Of a DNA stretch of 50,791 nt, positions 26,372 to 34,834 are shown piece after piece; positions within the stretch are counted from its first letter, which is position 1, and each line of letters begins with the position of its first letter. The position numbers and the translations under genes were made by a program. The stretch comes from an uncultured Bacteroidales bacterium (GTDB lineage: Bacteria; Bacteroidota; Bacteroidia; Bacteroidales; P3), in assembly GCA_944320415.1 (NCBI GenBank), contig CALUHJ010000009.1:1-50791 (forward strand), in the 5' to 3' direction. The notes under the pieces are model-generated. The model was not told where the DNA came from and ran no database searches. It worked only from the letters and a program-made list of their open reading frames with translations.

Positions 26372-26384
26372 CCCCCCCCCCCCC
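26372..26384. repeat. C13 homopolymer (G13 on the coding strand) upstream of surface-protein promoter
   Basis: Thirteen consecutive C on the plus strand, 24 bp upstream of the -7 box. In this AT-rich genome such a run is a candidate slipped-strand site. The 26277-26598 interval holds this tract, the promoter, an AT-rich stretch without a gene, and the kce terminator. Confidence 0.8.
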
Positions 26385-26536
26385 ATTTTAATCATTTTTA
26401 TCAATATTTTAACTTTTAAAAATCACGAATAGTTAATAAAATAAGGGGTTCATGAAAAAAGCATAAATCTATTCAGAAAAGATTTTTTTGTATTCTGAAA
26501 AGAAAAATTCAGAATAAGGTTTCAGTCAGACGAAAC

Positions 26537-26570
26537 AAAAAAAAGAGGTGTCTTGTTCAAAAGACACCTC
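26537..26570 (-). terminator. Rho-independent terminator of the lysine-fermentation operon
   Basis: A perfect 10-bp stem (26545-26554 with 26561-26570), 6-nt loop, followed in minus-strand RNA by eight U. It lies 28 bp past the kce stop. Confidence 0.87.
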
Positions 26571-26598
26571 TCGGAATCATTGTTCCAAATTCTTTTTT

Positions 26599-27426
26599 CT
26601 ACTTCAAAGGTTTCAATCCCAAAATCTGACGTGCTTCGGCTGGTGTGGCAATCTCTCTTCCCAACTCTTTCGCAAGTCTTACCACCTTTTCGACAAGTTC
26701 TCCGTTGGATTTGGCAAGGACGCCCTTTGAAAGATATACGTTATCCTCAAATCCGACCCTTACGTGACCTCCGTCTATTATGGCCAATGCAGCCAAAGGG
26801 AACTCGTAACGGCCCACACCGGCAACGGTGTATGTGGAGCCTTCAGGTATTGCGCCCCTTAGGAAAGTGAAATCCCTGATATCTCCTCCTATACCTCCGT
26901 TCACACCGCATACGAAGTCGAAATGCATAGGGGTTTTGATATATCCTTTTTTTGCAAGACGCACCGCCATCTCTATCATGGACTTGTCAAACACCTCGCA
27001 CTCCGGCTTGATATCCCTTTCTATCATTCTCTGACCGAAATACTTTATTGTGTTCTCCGTATTGACGAATATGTCGTCGCCTCCGAAGTTGCATGTACCG
27101 CAGTCCAGCGTAGCCATTTCAGGGTTAAGCTCGGTAGGTTGCAGACGCTCGTCGTCGCTCATTCCGACAGCTCCTCCAGTGGAAGGCTGTATGATTACAT
27201 CCGGACATTCCTTTCTTATCGCCTCCATTATCACACGGAAACGTTCCTTGTCCTGAGTCGGAGTACCGTCATCCCAACGCACATGAAGGTGTATTATGCT
27301 TGCGCCGGCCTCATACGCGCTCTTGGCCTCGCGGACGCATTCCTCAACCGTATATGGTACTGCAGGATTGTGTTCCTTCAACACTTCCGCTCCGCAAATG
27401 GCAGCCGTTATTATCAATTTTTCCAT
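26599..27426 (-). CDS. kce: 3-keto-5-aminohexanoate cleavage enzyme
   Basis: Kce condenses 3-keto-5-aminohexanoate with acetyl-CoA to give acetoacetate and 3-aminobutyryl-CoA in anaerobic lysine fermentation. The 275-aa length matches the BKACE (DUF849) family (about 276). Zinc ligands His46 and His48 (HLHVR), Glu227 (VGFED) and substrate-binding Glu14 are all present, as in characterised Kce. It follows kal by 9 bp. Because BKACE enzymes vary in substrate, the adjacent kal is what makes lysine the likely pathway. Confidence 0.93.
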   Translation of the reverse strand: MEKLIITAAICGAEVLKEHNPAVPYTVEECVREAKSAYEAGASIIHLHVRWDDGTPTQDKERFRVIMEAIRKECPDVIIQPSTGGAVGMSDDERLQPTELNPEMATLDCGTCNFGGDDIFVNTENTIKYFGQRMIERDIKPECEVFDKSMIEMAVRLAKKGYIKTPMHFDFVCGVNGGIGGDIRDFTFLRGAIPEGSTYTVAGVGRYEFPLAALAIIDGGHVRVGFEDNVYLSKGVLAKSNGELVEKVVRLAKELGREIATPAEARQILGLKPLK

Positions 27427-27435
27427 ATCACCGTA

Positions 27436-27828
27436 TTATTTGTTTTTTCTCTGACATTGTTTCGGTACAACACATGTACCGCTTGCCCTGCATACCACTA
27501 TCGGTTCCTCAAGCACATCGGCGGCAGAGTCCGACACGTCGGTACGTGGAGCTATCACCTTTCTGGCCTCGAACTTCATCTTTCTGGACGTATTGCCAAC
27601 ATGGGTTATCTCACCAACTGCCTCTATGTAGTCTCCGGCATAAACCGGAGCAAGAAACTCCACATTGTCGTATGCACAGAACAGACCCTCGTCACCGTCC
27701 TGTATTATTAGCAGTTCGGTAGCCACATCACCGAACAGGTTCAACATCCTTGCCCCGTCAACAAGGTTTCCGCCGTAGTGGGCGTCGTGAGCGCTCATTC
27801 TCACTCTTATCATTGATTTTGCAGCCAT
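27436..27828 (-). CDS. kal: 3-aminobutyryl-CoA ammonia-lyase
   Basis: Kal removes ammonia from L-3-aminobutyryl-CoA to give crotonyl-CoA, the step after Kce. The 130-aa hot-dog fold protein has the family blocks [28 protein letters not shown] and [14 protein letters not shown]. It sits between the CoA-transferase subunit (27 bp upstream) and kce (9 bp downstream), the usual lysine-fermentation context. Confidence 0.92.
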   Translation of the reverse strand: MAAKSMIRVRMSAHDAHYGGNLVDGARMLNLFGDVATELLIIQDGDEGLFCAYDNVEFLAPVYAGDYIEAVGEITHVGNTSRKMKFEARKVIAPRTDVSDSAADVLEEPIVVCRASGTCVVPKQCQRKNK

Positions 27829-27855
27829 ATATCTGTATTTTTATCGTTTTTCGAT

Positions 27856-28500
27856 TTATTTGTTTCTTACTATATAGTCCACGAACAAGAAAGGAGTTCT
27901 GATGGTTTCGGGAGCCATGGAATCCACGCTTTCCTTCACCTCGGCTATGACCACATCGGCAGCCGTTGCCATCAAAGGATTGAAATTCTGACTCGTTCCC
28001 CTGTATATCAGGTTGCCATGCTTGTCCGCCACGGAAGCGCCTATCAGCGCGACATCGGCCCTCAAAGGCAACTCAAGCAGGTACTCCTTGCCGTCAACCT
28101 CAATCACTCTCTTGCCTTCCGCAGCCAGGGTGCCAAGTCCTGTCGTCGTAAGGAATCCTCCTATGCCTGCTCCGCCGATTCTCACTCTTTCGGCCAATGT
28201 ACCCTGTGGCACAAGTTCCACTTCCATCTCTCCGTCCTTCATCTTCTGTTCGGTGACAGGGTTGGTGCCTATATGGGAAACTATACATTTTTTCACGCAG
28301 CCCGAAGCGACCAAAAGCCCCGAACCTTTGTCGGGATAAGCCGTATCGTTGCAGATTATGGTAAGATCCTTCTTACCTGCCTTAACCATTGCCTCGATGA
28401 TTTTGTTTGCACTTCCCGCAGCAAGAAAACCACCAATCATAACGGTCATACCGTCCTTAATCATATCGACAGCCTGGTCGATTGTAATCTCTTTACTCAT
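27856..28500 (-). CDS. atoD: CoA-transferase subunit A (butyryl-CoA:acetoacetate type)
   Basis: A 214-aa protein of the 3-oxoacid CoA-transferase family I, subunit A (GGFLAAGSANKIIEAM, VSHIGTNPVTEQKM, RIGGAGIGGFLTTTG). It would move CoA between butyryl-CoA and the acetoacetate made by Kce. I chose the ATG at 28500 because the promoter at 28542-28573 lies between it and the upstream in-frame start at 28602. Subunit B, which carries the catalytic Glu and normally follows directly, is absent from the window; kal follows instead. The AtoD name is by family; substrate specificity is inferred. Confidence 0.88.
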   Translation of the reverse strand: MSKEITIDQAVDMIKDGMTVMIGGFLAAGSANKIIEAMVKAGKKDLTIICNDTAYPDKGSGLLVASGCVKKCIVSHIGTNPVTEQKMKDGEMEVELVPQGTLAERVRIGGAGIGGFLTTTGLGTLAAEGKRVIEVDGKEYLLELPLRADVALIGASVADKHGNLIYRGTSQNFNPLMATAADVVIAEVKESVDSMAPETIRTPFLFVDYIVRNK

Positions 28501-28541
28501 TTTATCACGTGTTTTTATATATTCTTTTCCCGTTTCGGAAA

Positions 28542-28573
28542 GCAAAGGTAATCTTTTTTTTGACTCCAACAAA
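28542..28573 (-). promoter_or_regulatory. Promoter of the atoD-kal-kce operon
   Basis: Minus-strand TACCTTTGC (28542-28550), -33 TTTG (28570-28573), 19-nt spacer: a complete consensus promoter. It fixes the CoA-transferase start at 28500. Confidence 0.8.
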
Positions 28574-28641
28574 GAATCGTTAAGGTTTTTATCCAAAGTC
28601 AATCCTTTCGGACAATAGTCGTCCGATACGAATATTTTTTA

Positions 28642-28650
28642 TACCTTTGC
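28642..28650 (+). promoter_or_regulatory. -7 promoter box of the acyl-CoA ligase operon
   Basis: TACCTTTGC, 36 bp upstream of the ATG at 28687. It is divergent from the atoD promoter about 90 bp away, with an identical -7 sequence, so shared control is possible. Confidence 0.68.
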
Positions 28651-28686
28651 CATTCCGAAACTTTTTAGCGAAAAAATCTTAACGGT

Positions 28687-30342
28687 ATGTATACAGACAG
28701 TTTCATTGCAAACATAGAGGCCAACATAAAGGAAAACTGGGACCTGCCCTCATTGAGCGACTACAAGCAAGAACCCATATATTACAGGGATGTTGCACGA
28801 AGAATGGCCCGTCTTCACGTTTTGTTCGAGACTGCGGGTGTGAAAAAAGGCGACAAGATAGTAATATGCGGCAGAAACTGCGCATCGTGGGCGATAGTGT
28901 TCTTTGCCACCATCACATACGGAGCGGTAGCCGTTCCGCTTTTGCATGAGTTCAAGAGCGAGGCCGTGACACATCTTGTGAATCATTCGGACAGCAGGCT
29001 GATGTTCGTGGGAGACGTGGTGTGGGAAGGACTGAATGCGGATGAGATGCCGAAGCTCTCTGCCGTAATACAGATGCAGGGATTCGAACTGGTCAGTTGC
29101 AACGACGATAAATTCAGGCTGGCCTATGAAAACGTGGACAAGAACTTCGAAATGAAATATCCTGACGGCTTCTGCAAGGACGACATCGTTTATCACAGGG
29201 ACAACCTGGAGGAGCTCGCCCTTATAAACTATACTTCCGGCACAACATCCATGAGCAAAGGTGTCATGTTGCCCTACCGTTCGCTTTTGAGCAACTACAT
29301 GTTTGCATGCGAAGTATTGCCTAACATGACCGCAGGAATGAACATCATATCAATGTTGCCCATGGCTCACATGTACGGCATGCAGTTTGAGATGATATTC
29401 GAATTCATAAAGGGAATACACATACATTTTCTGACGAGAATACCTTCACCCAAACTGGTGGCGGAGGCGTTCGCAAGAGTCAAGCCCGACCTTATAATAT
29501 CCGTACCGCTAATCATAGAAAAGATATACAGGAGCAAGTTGAAACCCATGCTTGACAAGACCATAGCAAGGGTATTGCTGCGTACTCCGATAATAGACAG
29601 CGTTCTAAAGAACAGAATACTGACAGCACTGAATGAAGCCTTTGGCGGAAGATTCTATGAAATAATAATAGGCGGCGCGGCTTTCAACCACGAGGTTGAA
29701 AGTTTTTTCAAGAAGATAGGCTTTGCACACACCGTGGGCTACGGAATGACGGAGTGCGGTCCGATAATATGTTATGCGGACTGGAAAAGCCACAAGTTGG
29801 GCTCATGCGGCAAGGCGGTGCCGCGAATGGAAGTAAAAATAGACTCTGAGGACGAACAGAAACAGGTAGGAGAGATATTGGTCAGGGGGGCAAATGTAAT
29901 GCTCGGCTATTACAAGAATGAAGAGGCAACACAAAACGCTTTCAAGGACGGATGGCTTAGAACCGGTGACCTTGGTCTGAAAGACAAGGAAGGCAACGTC
30001 TATATAAAGGGACGCAGCAAAAACATGATACTCGGTGCAAACGGTCAGAACATCTATCCTGAAGAAATAGAAGACAAACTGAACAGTTCGGAATATGTAA
30101 GCGAAAGCCTTGTCAAGGAGGTCAACGGCAAACTGGTGGCTTTGGTTTATCTGGATCAGGACTGGATGGACTCCCATAACATTCCTTTCTCTTCATACAA
30201 GGACATATTGGAAGAGGTGAGAGTACAGGCCAACCAGTCTCTTGCTTCTTATGAACAGTTGTCAGCCATTTATCTTCAGGAAGAGGAATTTGAAAAGACG
30301 CCAAAGCGCAACATAAAAAGATATTTGTACATAAACAAATAA
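28687..30342 (+). CDS. AMP-forming acyl-CoA synthetase (long-chain fatty-acid-CoA-ligase family)
   Basis: A 551-aa ANL-superfamily enzyme that activates a carboxylic acid to acyl-AMP, then acyl-CoA. The P-loop YTSGTTSMSKG is at 182-192, VGYGMTECGP is the A5 motif, LRTGDLG the A7 motif, and the C-terminal lysine region reads KTPKRNIKRYLY. The aligned catalytic-lysine position is ambiguous (Lys540 or Lys544). The substrate cannot be told from sequence; length and motifs favour medium- to long-chain acids. It starts a three-gene plus-strand unit and is divergent from the lysine-fermentation operon. Confidence 0.88.
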   Translation: MYTDSFIANIEANIKENWDLPSLSDYKQEPIYYRDVARRMARLHVLFETAGVKKGDKIVICGRNCASWAIVFFATITYGAVAVPLLHEFKSEAVTHLVNHSDSRLMFVGDVVWEGLNADEMPKLSAVIQMQGFELVSCNDDKFRLAYENVDKNFEMKYPDGFCKDDIVYHRDNLEELALINYTSGTTSMSKGVMLPYRSLLSNYMFACEVLPNMTAGMNIISMLPMAHMYGMQFEMIFEFIKGIHIHFLTRIPSPKLVAEAFARVKPDLIISVPLIIEKIYRSKLKPMLDKTIARVLLRTPIIDSVLKNRILTALNEAFGGRFYEIIIGGAAFNHEVESFFKKIGFAHTVGYGMTECGPIICYADWKSHKLGSCGKAVPRMEVKIDSEDEQKQVGEILVRGANVMLGYYKNEEATQNAFKDGWLRTGDLGLKDKEGNVYIKGRSKNMILGANGQNIYPEEIEDKLNSSEYVSESLVKEVNGKLVALVYLDQDWMDSHNIPFSSYKDILEEVRVQANQSLASYEQLSAIYLQEEEFEKTPKRNIKRYLYINK

Positions 30343-30354
30343 CGGTTCTTAATC

Positions 30355-30867
30355 ATGAAAAAGACAGTTTTTGCATTGTTTCTAGTATTGTTTGCCTGTG
30401 GGGTAAAGGCACAGGAAACGCCGTGTCATCTCACCGAATCGACAATAAACGGGAAACAGGTATTAAAAGGTGAACGCAACTACATGAAAACGGAATATGA
30501 CCTGATGAGGGTATGCGTACAATTCGTGTCATGTGAAGGAAAAATGTTCATAGGAATCGTATTCGAGCCCAAAGGCGAGTTCAACATAGACTCCACAAAT
30601 GTGGCTTATGTTCAGTTGCAGAACGGAAACGAACATACGTTAAAGCCCGAATTCGTCAACAAGGAGCAGAAAAACGGAAAAGTGGAATGCTGGTATCTTG
30701 TGGACAAACAAATAGAAAATGAATTTGCTGAAAACCTTATAGTTTCCATGTTTTTCTCATCAAGAGAATATCCTCAGATAGAGGTAGCGGAGATGAACAG
30801 GTACATTGCAAGAAAAATAATGACGAAAATACAGTGCATGTACAACGCGAAAGAACAAAAACAATAA
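30355..30867 (+). CDS. Secreted protein of unknown function
   Basis: A 170-aa protein with a clear signal peptide (MKKTVFALFLVLFACGVKAQ). The mature part mixes beta strands with two or three Cys (Cys24, Cys54, Cys60 region) and a helical C-terminus. I do not recognise the family. It lies 12 bp after the acyl-CoA ligase and 20 bp before the ADP-forming synthetase, so it is co-transcribed with two CoA-metabolism genes although exported. Confidence 0.7.
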   Translation: MKKTVFALFLVLFACGVKAQETPCHLTESTINGKQVLKGERNYMKTEYDLMRVCVQFVSCEGKMFIGIVFEPKGEFNIDSTNVAYVQLQNGNEHTLKPEFVNKEQKNGKVECWYLVDKQIENEFAENLIVSMFFSSREYPQIEVAEMNRYIARKIMTKIQCMYNAKEQKQ

Positions 30868-30887
30868 AAAATAAAAAAGATACAGAC

Positions 30888-32951
30888 ATGGGTACAAAAG
30901 TAAGAAGAGAGCTGGTCAATCCCAAAAACATAGTTGTTGTGGGAGCGAGCAACGATACCTCAAAACCCGGAGGTGCGATATTGAGGAACATAAAAGAGGG
31001 AGGATTCAAAAGTGACATTTATGTCGTAAATCCCAAAGAGGATACAATTCAAGGTATAAAATGCTGCAAGAACGTACAGGAGTTGCCTTGTGTTGAACTT
31101 GCAGTGATATGTATAGCGGCCAAGTTTACCGAGGAGACCATCAAAGTTCTGACGCAGCAGAAAAACACCAAGGCTTTCATCATCATATCGGCCGGATTCG
31201 GTGAGGAAAGCCATGAAGGCAAAGAATTGGAAAAGCGAATAGTAGACATGATTGAACAGACGGGAGGATGTCTGATAGGACCTAACTGCACAGGTATTTT
31301 CACCCCGTATCATCATGCCATATTCTCAAAGCCATTTCCTAAATCTTCACCAAAAGGTGTGGACTTCATAACCGGCAGTGGCGCTACGGGATGCTTCATC
31401 ATGGACATAGGAATGCAACAGGGGCTTCACTTCAATCACTGTTGGGCAGTGGGCAACTCAGCACAGCTCGGAATAGAAGACATATTGGAATATCATGACG
31501 AGAGCTTTGACCCAAAGACTTCATCCAAGGTCATATTGATGTATATAGAGAACATAAAGAATCCACAAAAACTGTTGAAACACGCACGCAGCCTAAGGAT
31601 GAAAGGATGCAAGATAGCTGCGATAAAGTCGGGTTCGTCCGAAGCCGGATCAAGGGCTGCCTCGTCACATACGGGTGCTTTGGCAAGTCCTGATGTTGCG
31701 GTTGATGCTCTGTTCAAGAAAGCGGGAATAGTGAGATGCTACGGCAGGGAAGAACTGTGTACCGTGGGCAACATATTCACCTATCCTCACTTCGAAGGAA
31801 AGAACATTGCGATAATAACACATGCGGGAGGTCCTGCCGTTATGCTTACCGATGCCTTGAGCAAGGCCGGACTGAACATACCTCATATAGAAGGTGAAAC
31901 GGCAAACGAACTACTCGGCAAACTGTTCGCAGGTTCCTCTGTGGGCAACCCTATCGACTTCCTTGCAACAGGAACCCCTGAACAACTCGGAACAATCATT
32001 GACTACTGCGACAACAGATTCGACAACATAGATGCCATGTGCGTGATATTCGGAACACCTGGTCTTGCACCTATACACGAAGCATACAAAGTGCTTTCAG
32101 AAAAAATAAAGACTGCAAAAAAACCTATCTTCCCTATCCTGCCTTCAACCCTTGTAGCGAAAGAAGAAGTGGAGGAATTCATAGAAAGAGGCAACACATT
32201 CTTCGCCGACGAAACCGTATTCGGAAATGCAGTATCTAGGATAGTGTCAACTCCTGAGCCAGCATCTGAAGAAGACACCGTAAAGATAGATACCGCAAAG
32301 ATAAGGGAGATAATATCAAGATGCGACAACGGATACCTTGACGTGAAAATCATGAACGAGTTGTTGGATGCTGCAGGTATCAACCATGCCGTTGACATAT
32401 CAAGCGACGATGTGGAAAAGATTGTAGAGTTTGCCAACAAGACTGGATATCCTCAGGTATTGAAAGTCGTAGGGCCGGTTCACAAGTCTGACGTTGGCGG
32501 AGTGAGTCTTAACGTAAAGGATGAAGCTCATGTAAGAGCGGAATTCGAGCGTCTGATGAAGATAAAGGACACCTACGCCGTACAGGCTTATCCAATGTTG
32601 TTCGGAACTGAAATATTCATAGGTTCCATGCGCACTCCTCTTTTCGGTCATCAGGTATTGTGCGGACTAGGAGGAATATTCATAGAGGTATTGAAAGACG
32701 TACAGTCCTCATTGGCTCCTATCGGAATAAAGGAAGCTAAACAGATGATAAAGAAATTGAGAGGCTACAAAATCATCCAGGGCGTGCGAGGACAGGAAGC
32801 CGTAAACGAAGACCTGTATGCCGACCAGATAGCAAGAGTATCGGCATTGGTGCAGGCCGCTCCTGAAATAGCAGAAATGGACTTGAATCCTCTATTGGGT
32901 TCTTCAACGGCAGTGGTCGCCGTCGACGCAAGAATAAGGATAGAAAAATAA
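30888..32951 (+). CDS. ADP-forming acyl-CoA (acetyl-CoA) synthetase, fused alpha-beta
   Basis: A 687-aa protein from ATG 30888, chosen because MGTKVRRELVNPKNIVVVGAS begins the CoA-binding domain; the upstream frame overlaps the previous gene. Domains: CoA-binding Rossmann (about 8-140, VVVGASN), succinyl-CoA-synthetase-like with catalytic phospho-His261 (ASSHTGALA), and a C-terminal ATP-grasp domain (about 460-680, with GGIFIEVLKDV). It converts acyl-CoA + ADP + Pi to acid + CoA + ATP, a substrate-level phosphorylation fitting amino-acid fermentation. A hairpin terminator follows. Confidence 0.92.
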   Translation: MGTKVRRELVNPKNIVVVGASNDTSKPGGAILRNIKEGGFKSDIYVVNPKEDTIQGIKCCKNVQELPCVELAVICIAAKFTEETIKVLTQQKNTKAFIIISAGFGEESHEGKELEKRIVDMIEQTGGCLIGPNCTGIFTPYHHAIFSKPFPKSSPKGVDFITGSGATGCFIMDIGMQQGLHFNHCWAVGNSAQLGIEDILEYHDESFDPKTSSKVILMYIENIKNPQKLLKHARSLRMKGCKIAAIKSGSSEAGSRAASSHTGALASPDVAVDALFKKAGIVRCYGREELCTVGNIFTYPHFEGKNIAIITHAGGPAVMLTDALSKAGLNIPHIEGETANELLGKLFAGSSVGNPIDFLATGTPEQLGTIIDYCDNRFDNIDAMCVIFGTPGLAPIHEAYKVLSEKIKTAKKPIFPILPSTLVAKEEVEEFIERGNTFFADETVFGNAVSRIVSTPEPASEEDTVKIDTAKIREIISRCDNGYLDVKIMNELLDAAGINHAVDISSDDVEKIVEFANKTGYPQVLKVVGPVHKSDVGGVSLNVKDEAHVRAEFERLMKIKDTYAVQAYPMLFGTEIFIGSMRTPLFGHQVLCGLGGIFIEVLKDVQSSLAPIGIKEAKQMIKKLRGYKIIQGVRGQEAVNEDLYADQIARVSALVQAAPEIAEMDLNPLLGSSTAVVAVDARIRIEK

Positions 32952-32976
32952 TCGGAACCAAACAAAACGTGATAAA

Positions 32977-33012
32977 AAAAAACGATACCGAAATTTCGAT
33001 ATCGTTTTTTTT
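32977..33012 (+). terminator. Terminator of the acyl-CoA synthetase operon
   Basis: AACGATA (32981-32987) pairs with TATCGTT (33000-33006) around an inner palindrome (32989-32998), flanked by A-run and T-run (33005-33012). It could stop transcripts in both directions. Confidence 0.82.
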
Positions 33013-33038
33013 ATTCAGCCAAATAAGATACGATATTT

Positions 33039-33071
33039 TTTGGCAGTTTTTTCATAATATATTACCTTTGC
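33039..33071 (+). promoter_or_regulatory. Promoter of the 190-aa secreted protein
   Basis: -33 TTTG (33039-33042), 20-nt spacer, TACCTTTGC (33063-33071): full consensus, 28 bp upstream of the ATG. Confidence 0.78.
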
Positions 33072-33099
33072 ATTGTAAAACAACACGAATAGAAAAAAC

Positions 33100-33672
33100 A
33101 TGAAAAGAATTATACCTGTTTTTATTTTAGTATTTACATCGTTCTTTTGCACCGTTGTATATGCACAATCAGACATGCAAGATGTCATTTACTGTAAAAA
33201 CGGTTCCATAATAAGGGGAATCATAATAGAACAAGTCATAGGAGAATCACTGAAGATACAGACCAATGATGGAAACGTCTTTGTTTTCAACATGTCGGAA
33301 GTGGAAAAGATTGCAAAAGAGAAACCATTGACCAATAATATTCCGATTAAGGAAGAAACCGATATGTGCACGCTCGGCAAGGAAGATGCCAAAGTGCATT
33401 ATAAAGGCAAAGGTGCATATGCACCTGGAATATGGTGGACAAACATACTTGCAGGCCCGGTATTCGCTCTGATTCCGACAGCAGCCGCACTTACCAATGA
33501 TTTGAACGACAGGGAACTTAATGCCCCTGACAGGGAACTTATGAAAAACAGAGAGTACAACGAATGCTATAGTGAACAAGCCGAAGATATGAAAAACAAA
33601 AAAGCGTGGAAGAATTACGGTATATCTACCGGAGTATCCATTGCCATTTGGGCACTTTTGATATTACTATAA
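33100..33672 (+). CDS. Secreted protein with SH3-like N-terminal region and C-terminal membrane segments, unknown function
   Basis: A 190-aa protein with a signal peptide (to VYAQ). A conserved Bacteroidota segment follows, DVIYCKNGSIIRG...ESLKIQTNDGNVFVFNMSEVEKI, of the kind found in many envelope proteins of this phylum. Hydrophobic stretches lie near residues 112-130 and at the C-terminus (SIAIWALLILL). No enzyme motif is seen. It is transcribed alone, with its own promoter and a strong terminator. Confidence 0.7.
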   Translation: MKRIIPVFILVFTSFFCTVVYAQSDMQDVIYCKNGSIIRGIIIEQVIGESLKIQTNDGNVFVFNMSEVEKIAKEKPLTNNIPIKEETDMCTLGKEDAKVHYKGKGAYAPGIWWTNILAGPVFALIPTAAALTNDLNDRELNAPDRELMKNREYNECYSEQAEDMKNKKAWKNYGISTGVSIAIWALLILL

Positions 33673-33706
33673 TTAAGCCGCAGAAATAATAGACAAATAC
33701 AGAATC

Positions 33707-33740
33707 AAAAAAGCGATGCCGTTTGCGGCATCGCTTTTTT
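33707..33740 (+). terminator. Strong Rho-independent terminator
   Basis: A perfect 9-bp GC-rich stem (33713-33721 with 33726-33734), 4-nt loop, extended by A6/T6. The symmetric tails mean it can act on both strands. Confidence 0.9.
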
Positions 33741-33784
33741 GTTGATAATATTGCTGAAACAAAGTCAGATAAACAAAAAAAATG

Positions 33785-33793
33785 TATATTTGC
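33785..33793 (+). promoter_or_regulatory. -7 promoter box of the porP/porE-like operon
   Basis: TATATTTGC; transcription should start near 33800. That puts an ATG at 33796 outside the transcript and supports the GTG start at 33836. Confidence 0.65.
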
Positions 33794-33835
33794 ACATGAA
33801 GAAACGACTTGTTCATCTTTTATGATATTGAAAAT

Positions 33836-34834
33836 GTGAATAGACTTCATTTGTTGTTTGTTATCTCCTGTTTATTTACTTGTTCAAATCTTGTTGGACA
33901 GGACGTTCATTTTTCTTCAATCATGACTAACGATATGTTTCTAAATCCTGCAAAGACGACATTTTTCTCTTCAGACTTCAAAGTAGGAGCCGCTTACAGA
34001 AACCAATGGCAGACCGTTTCGGTCAGCGGATACAACACCTATCTGCTCACGGCAGAGGCCAAGCTCTACAAAAGCAGACGTTACAGACAATCACTCGGAA
34101 TAGGCATAGGCCTTGCACGCGACGTGGCCGGAAGCCTACAATTCGGGCAAAGAAACATATTCGCAAGTCTGGCATACAACAAACAGATAAAAAAATCCAA
34201 CAACCAGTTCATTGCCGCAGGTATACAAATCGGCAACACCAATTGGTCATACGACATATCCAACGCCGACTTCGGACAGTCGGAATCGGACAAGGAAGGA
34301 ATACTATTGTCGCGTTTTTCAGTCTTCGACCTGTCTGCTGGACTACATTGGCAGATGGACATAAAGGAAGAAAACACCATTGCCGCTGGCATTGCCCTGT
34401 TCCACATGAACGAGCCGGCTCTGTCGTTCTACGACAATTCGGAAGTAAAGCTGAAAAAACGTTTCACATCATATCTATCATGGATGATGCCCACAAGTGA
34501 AAACACTGGCATTAAACTGCTTGTCTTGAGTTCTTTTCAAAACGACAACTACGAAATAACAACAGGAGCAGACATTGTGTACAACCTTTCCCGCACCATG
34601 GTGAACACCGAAGCGATAGGCCTCGGGCTTTACTTCCGCTCCAACGATGCAATAATCCTCTCTCCTTATTACCAATACAACTCATTAACCGCAGGCCTGT
34701 CCTATGACATAAACATCTCGGGCTTGAGCGCGGCAACCAAGACATACGGAGCATTGGAGCTGTGGCTGAGCTACGGATTCAACATATCAGGTTACAGAAA
34801 ACAAATACAATCAATACCATGTCCAACATTCTAA
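33836..34834 (+). CDS. PorP/SprF-family T9SS outer-membrane protein
   Basis: A 332-aa protein from GTG 33836, which yields a good signal peptide (NRLHLLFVISCLFTCSNLVGQ) before the family opening DVHFSSIMTNDMFLNPA. The beta-barrel body (GAAYRNQW, AAGIQIGN, PYYQYNSL, GALELWLSYGF) matches PorP/SprF, which forms outer-membrane sites for T9SS-linked structures. There is no in-frame ATG near the start. It overlaps the next gene by 16 bp, the usual porP plus OmpA-type pairing. Confidence 0.88.
   Translation: MNRLHLLFVISCLFTCSNLVGQDVHFSSIMTNDMFLNPAKTTFFSSDFKVGAAYRNQWQTVSVSGYNTYLLTAEAKLYKSRRYRQSLGIGIGLARDVAGSLQFGQRNIFASLAYNKQIKKSNNQFIAAGIQIGNTNWSYDISNADFGQSESDKEGILLSRFSVFDLSAGLHWQMDIKEENTIAAGIALFHMNEPALSFYDNSEVKLKKRFTSYLSWMMPTSENTGIKLLVLSSFQNDNYEITTGADIVYNLSRTMVNTEAIGLGLYFRSNDAIILSPYYQYNSLTAGLSYDINISGLSAATKTYGALELWLSYGFNISGYRKQIQSIPCPTF

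Noticed and set aside
28501..28602. 34-residue N-terminal extension of CoA-transferase subunit A
   Set aside because: A complete promoter (28542-28573) lies inside it, and the family starts at the MSKEIT methionine.
33707..33740. Hairpin considered as a REP-like repeat or small RNA
   Set aside because: Stem, 4-nt loop and T-run right after a gene fit an ordinary terminator, and I saw no second copy.
33796..33825. ATG-started nine-codon ORF (MKKRLVHLL) just before the porP-like gene, suggesting a frameshifted signal peptide
   Set aside because: The ATG is 3 nt after the -7 box, upstream of the expected transcription start near 33800, and a GTG at 33836 gives a complete signal peptide without any frameshift.
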